A stretch of DNA of 64,000 nucleotides from a virus. Location: positions 1 to 64,000 of IMG/VR virus record IMGVR_UViG_3300017917_002116. One strand, 5' to 3'. Positions 1-11,200 of the stretch are shown one piece after another (positions within the stretch are counted from its first letter, which is position 1; each line of letters begins with the position of its first letter). The position numbers and the translations under genes were made by a program. The notes under the pieces were generated by a model. It was not told the DNA's origin. It ran no database searches and worked only from the letters and a program-made list of their open reading frames with translations.

Positions 1-210
1 ACTGGACAAGCCAACAGGTAATGTTGATGTTCCACCTGCAAAGGTGAATTCTGGTGTGAGTCCGGGAATTTGACTTGGATCGACGTTACTGACCGTGCTA
101 GATAATCCAATGGGCAAGATTGACACGTTGCCATTCAATGGTATTGCCGCTGCTGCGGCTGCTGCACTTATAGTTATGCCTCTACTGGAAAATTGAGATA
201 GTAGTGCCAT
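1..210 (-). CDS. Partial virion/appendage protein, N-terminus only
   Basis: This is the first 70 codons of a minus-strand gene whose remainder lies beyond the left edge. It starts at an ATG one base after the stop of the next gene upstream. The visible protein begins MALLSQFSSRG, has an alanine run, then a Pro/Gly/Ser/Thr-rich stretch (PGLTPEFTFAGGTSTLPVGL) that resembles the start of a putative Ig-like (He_PIG) module. It continues the tightly packed series of appendage genes to its right. Function unknown; a fibre or decoration role is inferred from context. Confidence 0.6.
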   Translation of the reverse strand, partial: MALLSQFSSRGITISAAAAAAAIPLNGNVSILPIGLSSTVSNVDPSQIPGLTPEFTFAGGTSTLPVGLSS

Positions 211-211
211 G

Positions 212-1057
212 TCAGTATGTAAATGTTGTAGGTATCTGAATTCTCAGATTATTGATGCCATAAGTTTTTCCTTGAACTATGTTAACGTCATCTAGTTCAA
301 GGTCTGCGCCAGATCCAGTTACGCCTACTGTTCCGATAAAATAACCACCGAAATTATAATTTACGGCATAAAACCAAGTTGCTTCTCCGTTTCTAATTGC
401 AGGGGCTGCATAAGTCATCAGCCATGCGGCAGGAATTGACGAATCAAGTTTTGCCTGTATTCTATTATTCTTCCAGTTTACTAAGATATTTTCATTAGTA
501 GGTAATACATCATCGAATGATGGTATGTATTCAATGACTCCTTGATATTCAATGGGGTCTCCCATACCAACAGGCTGATAAGTTACAGGTATTTCAAATG
601 GAAATTCGGTCCAGTTAAAAGTTGTAGTTATAGGACCATATTCAGCTTGACGGTATATGCCGGGGGCTACCGCAGGATTTCCGTATCTATTTAAAATTTG
701 AAAATTGCTTATTTCTGTTTCCGTCACATCAACTGAAGCAGTGATCGTTTGACCGTGTTGTTCTGTTGTTACTGTATATGTCCCCGGAACAGGAAAACCC
801 ATTACTATCGGTGCACCCTCGCCACCACCACCTATACCACTTTTCGGCCACTGCTCTCCTACCACTGGATATAAAATATTATTAAAATTCTTAGGAAAAA
901 ATCCATTTTCATCTATAGGAACCTCGCCTCTCATAAGATATAATTGACAAGTTCCAGATGCAGACAGTGTGTTATTATTTGTAAATTGCTTTAATACATT
1001 ATATACACGTTGAGAATTCAGTTCACTAGTGGTGCAAATTTCAATTTTTTTAACCAT
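212..1057 (-). CDS. Putative virion appendage protein (281 aa)
   Basis: ATG start preceded by GGGAG at good spacing; the stop is one base before the next gene. I do not recognise a named family. The N-terminal ~60 residues (VKKIEICTTSELNSQRVYNVLKQF) look globular. The middle (about 85-115) is beta-rich and Ig/carbohydrate-module-like (VPGTYTVTTEQHGQTITASVDV), and the C-terminal half is rich in Gly, Tyr, Asn and aromatics, as in receptor-binding or fibre-tip proteins. No signal peptide or membrane segment. It sits at the promoter-distal end of a minus-strand series that starts at the baseplate genes, so it is most likely a late structural protein. Confidence 0.55.
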   Translation of the reverse strand: MVKKIEICTTSELNSQRVYNVLKQFTNNNTLSASGTCQLYLMRGEVPIDENGFFPKNFNNILYPVVGEQWPKSGIGGGGEGAPIVMGFPVPGTYTVTTEQHGQTITASVDVTETEISNFQILNRYGNPAVAPGIYRQAEYGPITTTFNWTEFPFEIPVTYQPVGMGDPIEYQGVIEYIPSFDDVLPTNENILVNWKNNRIQAKLDSSIPAAWLMTYAAPAIRNGEATWFYAVNYNFGGYFIGTVGVTGSGADLELDDVNIVQGKTYGINNLRIQIPTTFTY

Positions 1058-1060
1058 ATA

Positions 1061-1879
1061 TTATTCTCCCGATCCAGATACTATGGATATAGTAAATTCT
1101 TTATCTTTAATATTATTAGCAGAGTCAGTTACTTTAATTGTGAATGTAGCCAGTTCTTCTGCCTCAGGGGCTCCGGTAATTTCACCTGTCAATACATTGC
1201 AGGTTAGGCCTACGGGAAGTGAACCAGAAATAATTTCATATGTATAAGGTTCAATACCACCTGATGCAGTTATAGTTTGATTATAGGGCGCACCTACTTC
1301 ACCGTTGGGTAAACTATCTCTGTCAAAAACCAATAAGATCTTATTGATAGATGCCCTTAAAACAAAATCAAGAGCACGATCTTCTGCTGCTTCGTCTGGG
1401 TGTGAAAAATTTACAGAGTCAAATTTCACAACTCCGTTGTCTGTTAAGTCACTAATAGGAACTATAATTACGCCGCTATTAGAATTCAAGGTAGATGGTA
1501 AAAAACTTATTGCTATTTCATACCATCCTTCTACAACATCGGTGGCAGGGCCGATGCCTGGAAACAAGGCAGCCCAGGTGCCTTCTCCTTCCCTAATAGA
1601 GCATAGTCCTTGAGTGTAGTCTAAGTTATCCGGATTGGTTTCGATATATTTTTCAACTCCTCCCCATGAACTAGAATTTTCCTGGACCCCTCTATATTTC
1701 AAGTTATTTGTAATAACTAATTGAAGTAAATCAGGACTTTGGCGACCATACATCTCACTATAATTCTGAATATATTCTTCTGCCGTAGGTTGGTTACCTT
1801 TGTATATTGCTATTAAAAATGAATTACCATTTAAAATTTCGCCAGCGGCCCATTGAACTAATGTATATGAAAATATCAT
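1061..1879 (-). CDS. Appendage protein with C-terminal putative Ig (He_PIG) domain (272 aa)
   Basis: ATG with AGGA about 9 nt upstream. The last ~85 residues form a recognisable bacterial putative-Ig (He_PIG-type) domain: G-x-P-Y-N-Q-T-I near residue 200, then GGIEPYTYEIISGSLPVGL, LTGEITGAP, and FTIKVTDSANN. Such domains are common on surfaces of tailed-phage virions and are thought to give weak carbohydrate binding. The N-terminal 190 residues are unrecognised. A second protein of this kind is encoded near the other end of the window (58254-59399), so Ig modules are reused on both strands. Function as a virion appendage is inferred. Confidence 0.65.
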   Translation of the reverse strand: MIFSYTLVQWAAGEILNGNSFLIAIYKGNQPTAEEYIQNYSEMYGRQSPDLLQLVITNNLKYRGVQENSSSWGGVEKYIETNPDNLDYTQGLCSIREGEGTWAALFPGIGPATDVVEGWYEIAISFLPSTLNSNSGVIIVPISDLTDNGVVKFDSVNFSHPDEAAEDRALDFVLRASINKILLVFDRDSLPNGEVGAPYNQTITASGGIEPYTYEIISGSLPVGLTCNVLTGEITGAPEAEELATFTIKVTDSANNIKDKEFTISIVSGSGE

Positions 1880-1889
1880 GATCGTATCC

Positions 1890-2516
1890 TTAACCGTATG
1901 TGCTTAATAATCCAAGTACAGTGACCACTCCGGTGGTATATATTAGACTTAAACTGACTACATCTGTCTTGGATGCAGATCCTGCAGGTACAATACCATT
2001 TAACCAAGTTATTGTTTGAGTAACCCCACCTAATTGCAAACCAGTTATCATATATGGCGTTGCGCCCTGTTTTAAAATTAATGTTATATTAGTGCTATTG
2101 TTTAATGGTAGCCCCAAGTTGGTAACATTACAAGTGAAATCACCAGCGATAGCAGAGTGAATAAAAATATTTGCCGTGCTTGCGTCGTGTTGTACCACAC
2201 CAGTTGCGCCTGTTTTTACTGCAACAGGCTCCCTGATACCTATGCTGAACAATGTAGGTTTGTTTATTAAATCATTATAATTGTTAGTCCCACCAGATCC
2301 GGCTGGTCCTTGTGGTCCTGCTGGGCCTGCCGGCCCCTGTGGTCCTGTCGCACCCGTTGCGCCTTGAGCTCCGGCTGGGCCTGCCGGCCCCCGTGGTCCT
2401 GTGGGTCCTTGGACGCCTCCGCCTGCTTGTATCTGTTGTTCTAAATACTGGAAGTTACCGTCTACCTCATTAGGTGTCAGGTTCCTAGATAAATTTTGTC
2501 TGTATATAATTGGCAT
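1890..2516 (-). CDS. Collagen-like fibre protein (208 aa)
   Basis: ATG with AAGGAA upstream. Residues ~33-76 are an almost perfect run of Gly-X-Y triplets (GPTGPRGPAGPAGAQGATG and so on), the signature of a collagen triple helix. The N-terminus (IIYRQNLSRNLTPNEVDGNFQYLEQQIQ) resembles the short attachment segment shared by many aquatic myovirus fibre genes. The C-terminal ~110 residues are a beta-rich globular domain, probably the trimeric tip. The product is expected to be a trimeric fibre. High GC in the triplet region reflects Gly/Pro codons, not necessarily transfer. Confidence 0.75.
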   Translation of the reverse strand: MPIIYRQNLSRNLTPNEVDGNFQYLEQQIQAGGGVQGPTGPRGPAGPAGAQGATGATGPQGPAGPAGPQGPAGSGGTNNYNDLINKPTLFSIGIREPVAVKTGATGVVQHDASTANIFIHSAIAGDFTCNVTNLGLPLNNSTNITLILKQGATPYMITGLQLGGVTQTITWLNGIVPAGSASKTDVVSLSLIYTTGVVTVLGLLSTYG

Positions 2517-2528
2517 CTGCTATTCCTT

Positions 2529-3653
2529 TTAAGATACATATCCCGGGTCCACCCACCCATTGGCATAACCGTTCACTGTTGGTTCTATTGGTTCCGTCGG
2601 GGATGTAGAAACATTACTAGAAAGAATTGGATTAACGATAGCGAATGTTGCTTCTCCAGATGTTTTGGTTATTGCCTTGTTGCTTTGAACATGCAGAACA
2701 TGTGAGCCAGATGTCACATCGCCGTTCATTCCAGTTAGAATTACTTTTAGAACTAGGTCAACCGGACCTGATTGATAGTTGCTGCCGGAGACTGGTATGA
2801 TTTGTCCCTTGATTTGGATTCTTCTATAACAATGGCTGTTGCCATATCCATAGCCGTATCCATAGCCGTATCCATAGCCGTATCCATAGCCGTAGCCATA
2901 TCCGCAGCCGTATCCATATCCGTAGCCATAGCCGTAACCGTAATCACCATATCCGTGGCCGCCACGTGTTTTAGTATAGGCGGAGAGCAACAATTGTTCT
3001 GTGCTATCAAGATGCACGAACCCTTTATTTTCGCTTATGACGTTGGCTGTGGTACTGATAGTGTTGATCAACCCAAGAGTAACTGTGCCCAGTCTATCAT
3101 AGGCCTCTTGCCACATACCGTCGACGGTGTTGCCGCCAGATCTAGTTAACCATAACTTTAGTTCACTTGCACTATTGAAAAAGTATCTTGCATGGTCATA
3201 GTCTGCAAAACGAAACTGTAGGGTAAAAGTAAGAGTATTACCAAAAGACTGTGTTCTTGTAACGTTGCCCAATTGAGTCATAGAGCGTTGTCCTGGTGCG
3301 GCCGCGTTCTTGTTGGGAGTTATTTCTTCGATCAGATACTCTATGTCGTTCCAGATACCTGCGGTTATTTTTTGACCCTTAATAACACGATCAAGTTCAT
3401 ATTCTGCACCAGTTTGTTCCGCGCTTAAATTGACTCTGTCTACAACTTGATTTATTGTGTCTGCTGATATAGTTTGTTTGGGCACAACGTTATTGGCTGG
3501 TGTATTGCCCCAGCCAAATTTTTGATTTTCTCTAGTTGTGTTATTGGTCGTAGGCTGAGCATCAGGGTATTTGTCAGCAAATACCTTGTTGATCTTATCG
3601 ACTAGCTCATTATAGCCAGACGCTGTTACTCGTTGACCCTTAACAACTGACAA
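2529..3653 (-). CDS. Virion protein with Gly-Tyr repeat tract (374 aa)
   Basis: The start appears to be TTG at 3653, preceded by GGAG; no nearby in-frame ATG is seen. Residues 1-110 contain two copies of a KGQ(R/K)(V/I)TA...N/D motif (residues ~5-35 and ~90-110), a repeated helical unit. The central ~150 residues look like a globular beta domain. A tract of alternating Gly and Tyr (about residues 234-272, with one Cys) interrupts the protein before a C-terminal beta domain ending in NGYANGWVDPGYVS. The tract is likely surface-exposed and flexible or adhesive. It lies between other appendage genes; precise role unknown. Confidence 0.6.
   Translation of the reverse strand: MSVVKGQRVTASGYNELVDKINKVFADKYPDAQPTTNNTTRENQKFGWGNTPANNVVPKQTISADTINQVVDRVNLSAEQTGAEYELDRVIKGQKITAGIWNDIEYLIEEITPNKNAAAPGQRSMTQLGNVTRTQSFGNTLTFTLQFRFADYDHARYFFNSASELKLWLTRSGGNTVDGMWQEAYDRLGTVTLGLINTISTTANVISENKGFVHLDSTEQLLLSAYTKTRGGHGYGDYGYGYGYGYGYGCGYGYGYGYGYGYGYGYGYGYGNSHCYRRIQIKGQIIPVSGSNYQSGPVDLVLKVILTGMNGDVTSGSHVLHVQSNKAITKTSGEATFAIVNPILSSNVSTSPTEPIEPTVNGYANGWVDPGYVS
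2842..2945. repeat. 12-bp/6-bp minisatellite encoding Gly-Tyr repeats
   Basis: The plus strand shows back-to-back units of TATCCATAGCCG (perfect copies around 2848-2888) followed by degenerated copies with TCCGTAGCCATA. It is in-frame and codes for (Gly-Tyr)n in the 2529-3653 gene. Copy number is likely to vary by slippage. Confidence 0.85.
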
Positions 3654-3654
3654 T

Positions 3655-4575
3655 TTATCTTACTCCAACGGCTACTTCTACGAGACCTGTCTCAGAACTT
3701 TCTTTATTAACCAGTGAACGACCGACAGTGGCTGCTGGATCATAATGATCTACAGCCATGCCAACTCCAGGTATATCACTAGCTACAATGCGTTGGCCTT
3801 TGCGTACAGCGCCTTTGACTAGGCAAGGCACTCGACCCTTAAGAGCAACAGGGTAAGCATACTGATCAAACTTTTGTCTAGAGTTCAACAAGAATCCTGG
3901 TGCTGTACTTACAATACCAAACACTTGATCATCAAACTCTTTTGTTGTTTTTGTGATTTCCTTTTCGCCACCCAGCTTAACGATGTTACCTGAAAGCAAG
4001 AAATTATCAGCTAGGTAGATTTCCGCCATGTCAGCGAATTCTGCTTCCATAGAACGTCCACGTAGTTTAAAGTTTCCTGGTTCACCGTCATCGTCTGTGC
4101 CGCTGTAGTTCAAGTTAATACCCTGACCTATTGTGGGAAATGATGCTGTTAACCCTTGATCTGCATGTGGCGTATACGTACCTACATCTGCGCTGATGAT
4201 AGCTATGTTTGTGTTAAAAACACGAATCTTCATAGCAGCATGCCATTGACCATTGGTATCTTTGATATATGTTGTGTCAAAGCCAGTATCCCTGCCACCA
4301 ATTGTATTCAAACCACCGATAGGTGACCAGTCGTTTGGTGAACGCACGTAGATGATGTTTTCTACGCTATTAAACCAAAGCTGTCCTATGATAGGGTTTG
4401 TTGGGGGTGTCGGATTAGAAAAATGTTCCAACAGAGCCACTAGGTTTTCTGCCATTATTTCGCCATAGGCAGGATAATTTTTACCTAGTAGACGTATAGG
4501 GGTAGTGATATCTACCTGTCTATCTGGGACCAGTGTTAATCTTTCACCGTTTGTTTTAGTTACGTCATATGCCAT
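3655..4575 (-). CDS. Structural protein of the T4-like cyanophage/pelagiphage type (306 aa)
   Basis: ATG with AAGGAA upstream; stop overlaps the ribosome site of the next gene. The N-terminal ~90 residues (MAYDVTKTNGERLTLV, then IIGQLWFNSVENIIYV) are of a kind I associate with structural proteins of marine T4-like phages. The C-terminal ~90 residues (FGIVSTAPGFLLNSRQKFDQ, RVPCLVKGAVRKGQRIVAS, ending GLVEVAVGVR) look like a beta-barrel fibre-head domain. A late-promoter variant sits in the 35-bp gap upstream, so it may start its own late transcript. Function: virion appendage, inferred. Confidence 0.6.
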   Translation of the reverse strand: MAYDVTKTNGERLTLVPDRQVDITTPIRLLGKNYPAYGEIMAENLVALLEHFSNPTPPTNPIIGQLWFNSVENIIYVRSPNDWSPIGGLNTIGGRDTGFDTTYIKDTNGQWHAAMKIRVFNTNIAIISADVGTYTPHADQGLTASFPTIGQGINLNYSGTDDDGEPGNFKLRGRSMEAEFADMAEIYLADNFLLSGNIVKLGGEKEITKTTKEFDDQVFGIVSTAPGFLLNSRQKFDQYAYPVALKGRVPCLVKGAVRKGQRIVASDIPGVGMAVDHYDPAATVGRSLVNKESSETGLVEVAVGVR

Positions 4576-4598
4576 CGCGCTTGGGTTCCTTTAACATA

Positions 4599-4606
4599 TA
4601 TTTACC
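4599..4606 (-). promoter_or_regulatory. Late promoter-like octamer GGTAAATA
   Basis: Lies in the short gap upstream of the 3655-4575 gene, reading on the minus strand. It differs from the phage late octamer (NATAAATA) at one position, and the same GGTAAATA variant recurs at 5271-5278 and 59414-59421, each time in a gap before a gene. Confidence 0.4.
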
Positions 4607-4610
4607 ATTT

Positions 4611-5252
4611 TTAGGTGACACGGATACGTAAAGTATACACTACTTGTATCACGCGGTTCGCACTCTTTTGTACGGGGTGGAAAACAATATGACTGAGCAA
4701 ATAATTATTTGTGTTAGGTGCCGATCCCTTGCTCTTAAGTCCCAGTTCATTAAAGACAAACTCGCCCGTAAAGTCCGGTGCATTGTCCATGGCCAGCTGT
4801 TCCTTACTGTAGATGTTTCCCAAACTTGTTAAATTTGGTTCTGATTCCTCCAGGGTACAGGTTATAACTAGATCGGAATAATTTAAACCCTGTGTATGCA
4901 CCACTTCCATTTTGTTTCTACTTGTGTCGGGATTTAACACGGGGTCAATAAAGGGATCATTATCAACGATTTTAAAATAAGTTGGATTATACAATGCTGC
5001 CACTGTACCATTATTCATATTTGTGGTAACATCTTTATAGGTTATATTACCCGTTTCGTCAATAACTACGCCGCCGTTACCGAAATGCATCTCATAGATA
5101 TACATGTTTTTGTTACCAGATAACATATTTGCGGTAACTATACTCATGGTTTCTGGGTTGATAGCATTGTGCTTGTCCACAAAAACCTCTTTGGTCAGTG
5201 GATCCCAAATTTTAACATGTCCATCTATGTGAAAATTTACTGGTTCAATCAT
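4611..5252 (-). CDS. Virion structural protein (213 aa)
   Basis: ATG with AGGAAA upstream. The protein begins MIEPVNFHIDGHVKIWDP, followed by TKEVFVDKHNAINPETMSIV, and has a beta-rich body without membrane segments. The lead-in (XGHVxIWDPxTxEVxVDKxNAIN) is of a kind I associate with small virion proteins of T4-like marine phages located next to baseplate genes. It lies directly downstream of the giant baseplate gene, separated by a 33-bp gap that carries a late-promoter variant. Function inferred as baseplate or fibre attachment; not established. Confidence 0.55.
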   Translation of the reverse strand: MIEPVNFHIDGHVKIWDPLTKEVFVDKHNAINPETMSIVTANMLSGNKNMYIYEMHFGNGGVVIDETGNITYKDVTTNMNNGTVAALYNPTYFKIVDNDPFIDPVLNPDTSRNKMEVVHTQGLNYSDLVITCTLEESEPNLTSLGNIYSKEQLAMDNAPDFTGEFVFNELGLKSKGSAPNTNNYLLSHIVFHPVQKSANRVIQVVYTLRIRVT

Positions 5253-5270
5253 TTTGATTTCCTAATATAC

Positions 5271-5278
5271 TATTTACC
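5271..5278 (-). promoter_or_regulatory. Late promoter-like octamer GGTAAATA
   Basis: Minus-strand octamer in the gap between the 3037-residue baseplate gene and the 4611-5252 gene, about 18 nt upstream of the latter's ATG. Same variant as at 4599-4606. Confidence 0.4.
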
Positions 5279-5285
5279 ATTTATT

Positions 5286-8200
5286 TTAACTACCCATATA
5301 ATTTACTATCTTATTAGCAATTGGGTTTTTGCTATTTTCCAACGTTTCGCCTACATCATTGTAGAATGGTACCTGATTATTCAATGATTGCAGCGGTGTA
5401 TAATCGTGCAGTATAGTCTGAGCATTGACAATATAAACTGGCTGTGACATGGAGTAGAAATCTCTAAATGTTGTTCCCAATGTGCCTCTGATTAACCCGC
5501 TTATACCGGTGGCTGTTTTGATAGTATAGGTTATTCTTTCATTGCCTATCCATAAAACGCCTGGGTTTTCTGTTGTGGCATCTGGTACATTTTCCATGTT
5601 TGTCAGAGCAATATGCGTATCTGTCAGTGCAACTGGCGCTGCCAGCTGAACGACGTTACTCAATATAAATGCACTCATGGTATTATTTACATAATGTTCG
5701 CGAATTGTATGTAAACTTCCCTGCGTAACCTCGATGATCATATTATCGCTGATTCGAGCATCCATGGCTTCTTCATCATTGGCAGTTCTATAATATTTGC
5801 TCTTTGTGCTTCCTTGTAATATCAACTGTACATCACCGGCAGGAAGACCAGAATAACCTTGATATATTTTTTGTAGGTATTTGTCAAAATCTGCCTGTGT
5901 GGCTTCCCATGTTATGTCGGCATAAGAGTCGGCAATGTCTGCATTTTCGTTGACGAAGGGAGAGCTTCCATCCCAGCCCGGATCATCCCAGCCCACGGGA
6001 ACAAAATTTGTACCAGTAACTGTTGTGCCTATAACCTCAGGAGTACCATAATTATGCCTATCATATCTTAATCTAATATTGAAATTGCGTATTTCTTCAA
6101 AATTAAATTCCGCAGGTTCCAGAGTGGATTTATTAATATTTCCACTTCTATTTTTATCTCTGTATGATTTGACACTGTTATAGAATGTTTTTAGTACTTC
6201 AATATTGTCGCGCTCCAGATCTTTTGGATCTTCAAAATTTTGTCCTATTAGATTATATGGCTGTATGGTACTTGCCTTAATAACCCAATTAACATTAATT
6301 TGATCGCTCATTACATAGCGCAACATAGTACACATCATGTTATTGTAATTTACCTCATAGCCTTTTACAAATATATCATGACGCAATGCTTCAACTATTA
6401 TTGCGAGCTGTGAATTCAAATCATAATCCCATGGTATATTGTCCCAGGGTCTTATATCCCAACCACCGAGGCTAATTTTGTCATAGAGATCCTTGACAAA
6501 TTGTATTGTTCCATTTTTTCTATATACAACATCAAAACCGCCGTCCACTGTTTTCTCGTAGATAACACCAAGCTCTAAAACTTTTATGTATTCACCGGTG
6601 GCCACTTCTGCATGATATATTTCTGCTTGTTTTTCTACTAGTAGAACTATTGGTTTAGTTTTGTCATATTTTGTACTTACAAAATCTGCATAGTACCACA
6701 TTTTTGTCATATCCAGAGTGTCATTATTAAAGACATAATTTGCACTACCTATTCTTCTATCCCATGTATCTATAGTATTAACCAGATCCATATTGATTAG
6801 AAGTTCATTAACACGTTTAATGAATGTTCTTCTTGCTTCTAGCACATTTACAAACCAGCTTTGTAGATATGGTCGTATTTCATTACCGTATCTATTGAAT
6901 GGATGTAAATTTTTATCATCTGGAACACGCTTACTATTAACGTAGGCAAATTTCTCATTATCTAATATAGTTACGTTGGCTATGAGTTGCCATGCAGAAC
7001 TATTCCATGTGCCTGTTGTTTTTCTTTTTGCAACATATATCTTGTCATTGTATCTTACAAATGCAGATTGGTTATAAGTCTTAGATGAATTATAAGATTC
7101 ATAATCTATTGTTGCTCTATAGCTTGCAAAAGTTGCAAGGCTATCCCTAAACCTAATATGCATCCATTCTGGTATTACGCAAACTGGATTGTTTTCAGAT
7201 ATAAACATCCATTGTTGATGTTTATCCTCACCCTTGTCCTTCATCTTTATTTGAATAACAGTACTGTCGTTATTCAAATAATTTTCAACGCCTCTGATAA
7301 CAATAGCGTCCTTACTGATAGGAGCCCACCAAGCAAGGCCGGCTGCATCTGGATTTAATAATATTTTGCTTAGTTGTGATGTTGAATAAATTCTTTTTTG
7401 TTTGCTTTCTTCAGGAATTTTGTTTTTATTTTTTACCCAGAAATAATAAACAGTTGTTATAGTACCATTATCAAATTCTTGTTCTTCTACCCAACTGTAT
7501 TGTGCTTTTCCAGTAGATGTGTCTGCATATGCTTCGCCACCTGAATCAGTCTGGTCAGCCCATTTGCTTGGGTGTACATTGCTTCGTGTCCACTCGTAGA
7601 TGTCTGGCAGTTTGCTATCTACTGTAGAGCCCCAATTCTTAACTCTATCGGCAAGCTCGCCACTTTCATAGTCGGTAAATTTAATAGAGCTTGTATCCCA
7701 CCAACGTTTTCCAACTTGTTCTTCGTACCAGCCCGTGCTAGTATAAACACTCTTAAAACTGTCAGTGGTTCTGTTGTATTTTGCAGGATCAACTCTGCTG
7801 ATTATATCTATATCCTTGACCAATGCATCGTGCAGCTTTAGTTTCTTTGGATCATATAAATCAATTTTTAATAATGTTCTGTTATTGAAATAATCATATA
7901 CGATCAAATGCTCTATGTTGTCAGGATTTACCGCCAGAGCTTCTGATTTAACCGTCAGCTTGTCAGTATCTCGTACTGAAACCACGCTGTAATTTCCAAA
8001 GTCATAACTTGTACTATCAAGTTTTTGCCCGGTCGTATCATCTACAATAGCAATAGGATGCACTGATGAATAGCCGCTGGCTGTTAATGGTGGCTCTATG
8101 TACCCTGCACCAGTAGCGTTTGTCAAAGGATTAAATTTTTTCTTCCATGCGTAGCCTGTGTCATCGTTGGCCTTGTCCAGATCATCCAGTGATTTGAATC

Positions 8201-11200
8201 GAACAGGTTTTAATGTAAACAATTTACCAGCACGTATGGTCTCTGAAACATATGCATTGATATAGAATTTTCTGTCTGGATCATCTGCGTCCAATGATTC
8301 TACTGTCCAGATGCCATTCAAACTTGCAGTCTTTGTTTCAACGTTAACCAATACAATCTTATCACCAACTGCTAGTTTGTGTGGCTTGTTTGTATAAATT
8401 CTTGCTTTGCTTGTATCTACCACACCAGGACATGCTTCCACAACGCCAACTTCTCTGTCAACAGTCTGCAATACTTGCCATGTTCCAGGCGTAAATCTGC
8501 TAAAACCCTCATCACTTAGATCTGGGTTTTTAGCACCATAATTTTCAACCAAGATATTAGGTAGATATGGCTCTTCTATATTATTGAACTTATCACTGTT
8601 ATTAGTCCATGTATTAGGTGATACTGTGGTTAATGAATAATATAATTTGCCATCTCGTCTAACAAGATCGTTAGGCTTATAGGTTGCTGTTTCATCATAA
8701 TGTTTAATAGACCACAACGGTTCATACTCTGGGTATAACTTGTCTATGTCTTCTAAATTTTTAATGATGTAATCTGTGTCACCTTGTATTACAGGACCAA
8801 CAGTAGGCAATTTACTATGGTTATTATTGTATGTATTGAATCTTAGTGTCTTACCATATGGTCTATATACCCAACGGCTACTATCATCTTTTATGTAGAT
8901 GAATTTGTCATTGGGCATTACGTCACGCTCAAACTTAATTACCTGCGGCTCTAATATCATGTCCGCAGTTCTAAGTTGGAACTCATAGTATTCAATGTTT
9001 TTTGTATTTCCGAACTCACCTGTACGCACCATGTATTCTTCGTAGGGTATTGTTCTAGAACCATCTTTGTGCGTCAGTGGCTCTAGGCTATTGAATACTT
9101 GTTTTGTTCCCTTGTTGTAAGTGATGGCATTTTTAAATAATACTTCGTTGCTTTCTTGTAAGAATAGCTGTCTTAGCTCTGGGTTTCTATTTAGACCAAA
9201 CTGCGCCCGGCTGGCTTCTAGCAACTTGTTATCATTTAGCACATTTTCAATATCAAGCAAGTTTCGGCCTGCTTCTGCCAACGTGTCGTAGTTTGGTATT
9301 AAATCAAGATTTACAAAAGCGTAACCTGGAACATAATATTTTCCTGTCCATTCTTGACTCTTCTTGCCTCCCAATATGAAGCTTCGTTTCGTTGTCCCCT
9401 GTTCTGGCAGGAAGTATGTGTCATTGAATATACTTCTAGAATCCAGGTACACCATACTTTCATAGGTAACAAACACTAGCTTAATTCCATATATAGGGTT
9501 GTTTGTATTTTTAGTTCTGACTCTAAATGGTTCATCTCTAGAAACCAACAAGTCTTTGCTGAATATTGGTTTACTAAATCTATCTACGACCTGTCCAACG
9601 TTTACATCTGTACCGGTTAAATTGTACAATTGATTATTATATGTCTTGATGACGATTCCGTCGGCGGCAGGATTTAGGTCAATATAATTGCCAGGTTCTA
9701 GAGGATCATTACTCCAGAATATAAACTGCTTGCCACTTAGCTGCCAGTTTCTTAGATCACCAAGCTCAACGTCATCAAAAACAAACCCAGTGTCTTCTAG
9801 ATATTTTCCATAACCTATGATAAAGTCATAGAGTTTTTGTCTATCTGTAAATTCCGTGCCATATCGCAATATTAATGGAGTTTTTATATAGGAATTCTTT
9901 TCTTTGATAACAAAGTCGCCCACTTTAATTGCAGATATTGTTGTTATAGGATTAGGTGCATAGTAGGTAAAATGTGTCTGCTCGTTGGTGAAGCCATAAA
10001 CATTCCAGCCACGGCCATTCCAAACTATACGCATGGCGGAATAAAATTCCTCTCGTTCTGGATAATGGTTTAGGGTCCTAACCTGATAGTTTTCTTCAGG
10101 AATAAACAATGAAACGCTTTGAGAGTTAGCACTTGTGCTTTGAATTCTTACGCTGTTTTTATTTGTAAAACCACTTAGCAAGAATTCCTTGTTAATAATT
10201 GTATTGTTTAACACATCGTAGACTTCTGTCTTAAAGTCTTTATTAATCAACACACAGAACTCAGAGTATAAACTTTCAATGCCGGCTGTAAAATTTAATG
10301 TGCCGTCTGTTTTTTCACTTCTATGATAATCATGTTCTATTTTTGGTGTCAACCAGAATTCTGTTGTTTTATCCAGCACCTGACCCCATTCATCGACATA
10401 GGTTTTTCCCGGAACCCAATGCGTGTTAACATATTCGGTTGGATTAACTAGGTATACGGTTTTAATTAGCGATGCAAGGCCGCGCTGTGTGCTCAAAAAT
10501 ACCTGCTCATATGGGCTGTAATATCCAGGTGCCCAATCTACGTCTAGTTGTTCAATAAACGGTGTCAGCCAGGTTAAATCAGTAGGTGGTAATAAATTGC
10601 CATCAGCATCTACAGGAAACTCTTCAGGTGCGGCCAGGTTGCGTGTTCTTGCGAACCATGGCTTGCAATCAATAGTTGGCGGTTCTGCAACATTGCCCAT
10701 TCTTAGTGCCGTCTCCAAGGCAGCTCGCTTAACAGGATCTGTCCAACTATAATATGTGTCCCACCATTCTGGCTTCAAGGTATAACCTAACATTTCCCAG
10801 GGATGTGTATGTGGTCTATCGGTGTCGTAATAATAATTATAGATCGCTCTCCAGCTTCCGATCACAGTGTTGCCATCATCACCAGTACCAATTTGATATA
10901 TGAATGTGAATGGATCTAAAGCATCATAGGTTGTATTTGCCAGCGTGTATAACTGTATATCCTGCATCCAAGAATACATTTCATTATTAGAAATTTCTTT
11001 AACTTCATTTCTATTCAAACGTGTAGCTCTAAAGCCACCTGGCATGTTTTTATATAAATTAGTTCTATCTAAGAATTTAACGTCTCTGGCAATACTGCTC
11101 CAAACAGCCTTTTCATATTCGTACAGTAATCGTTCAACATGGTTAAACGGATTACCATCTGCATCCACACCGTCTACTAGACAATGTCTTGTACCATCAT

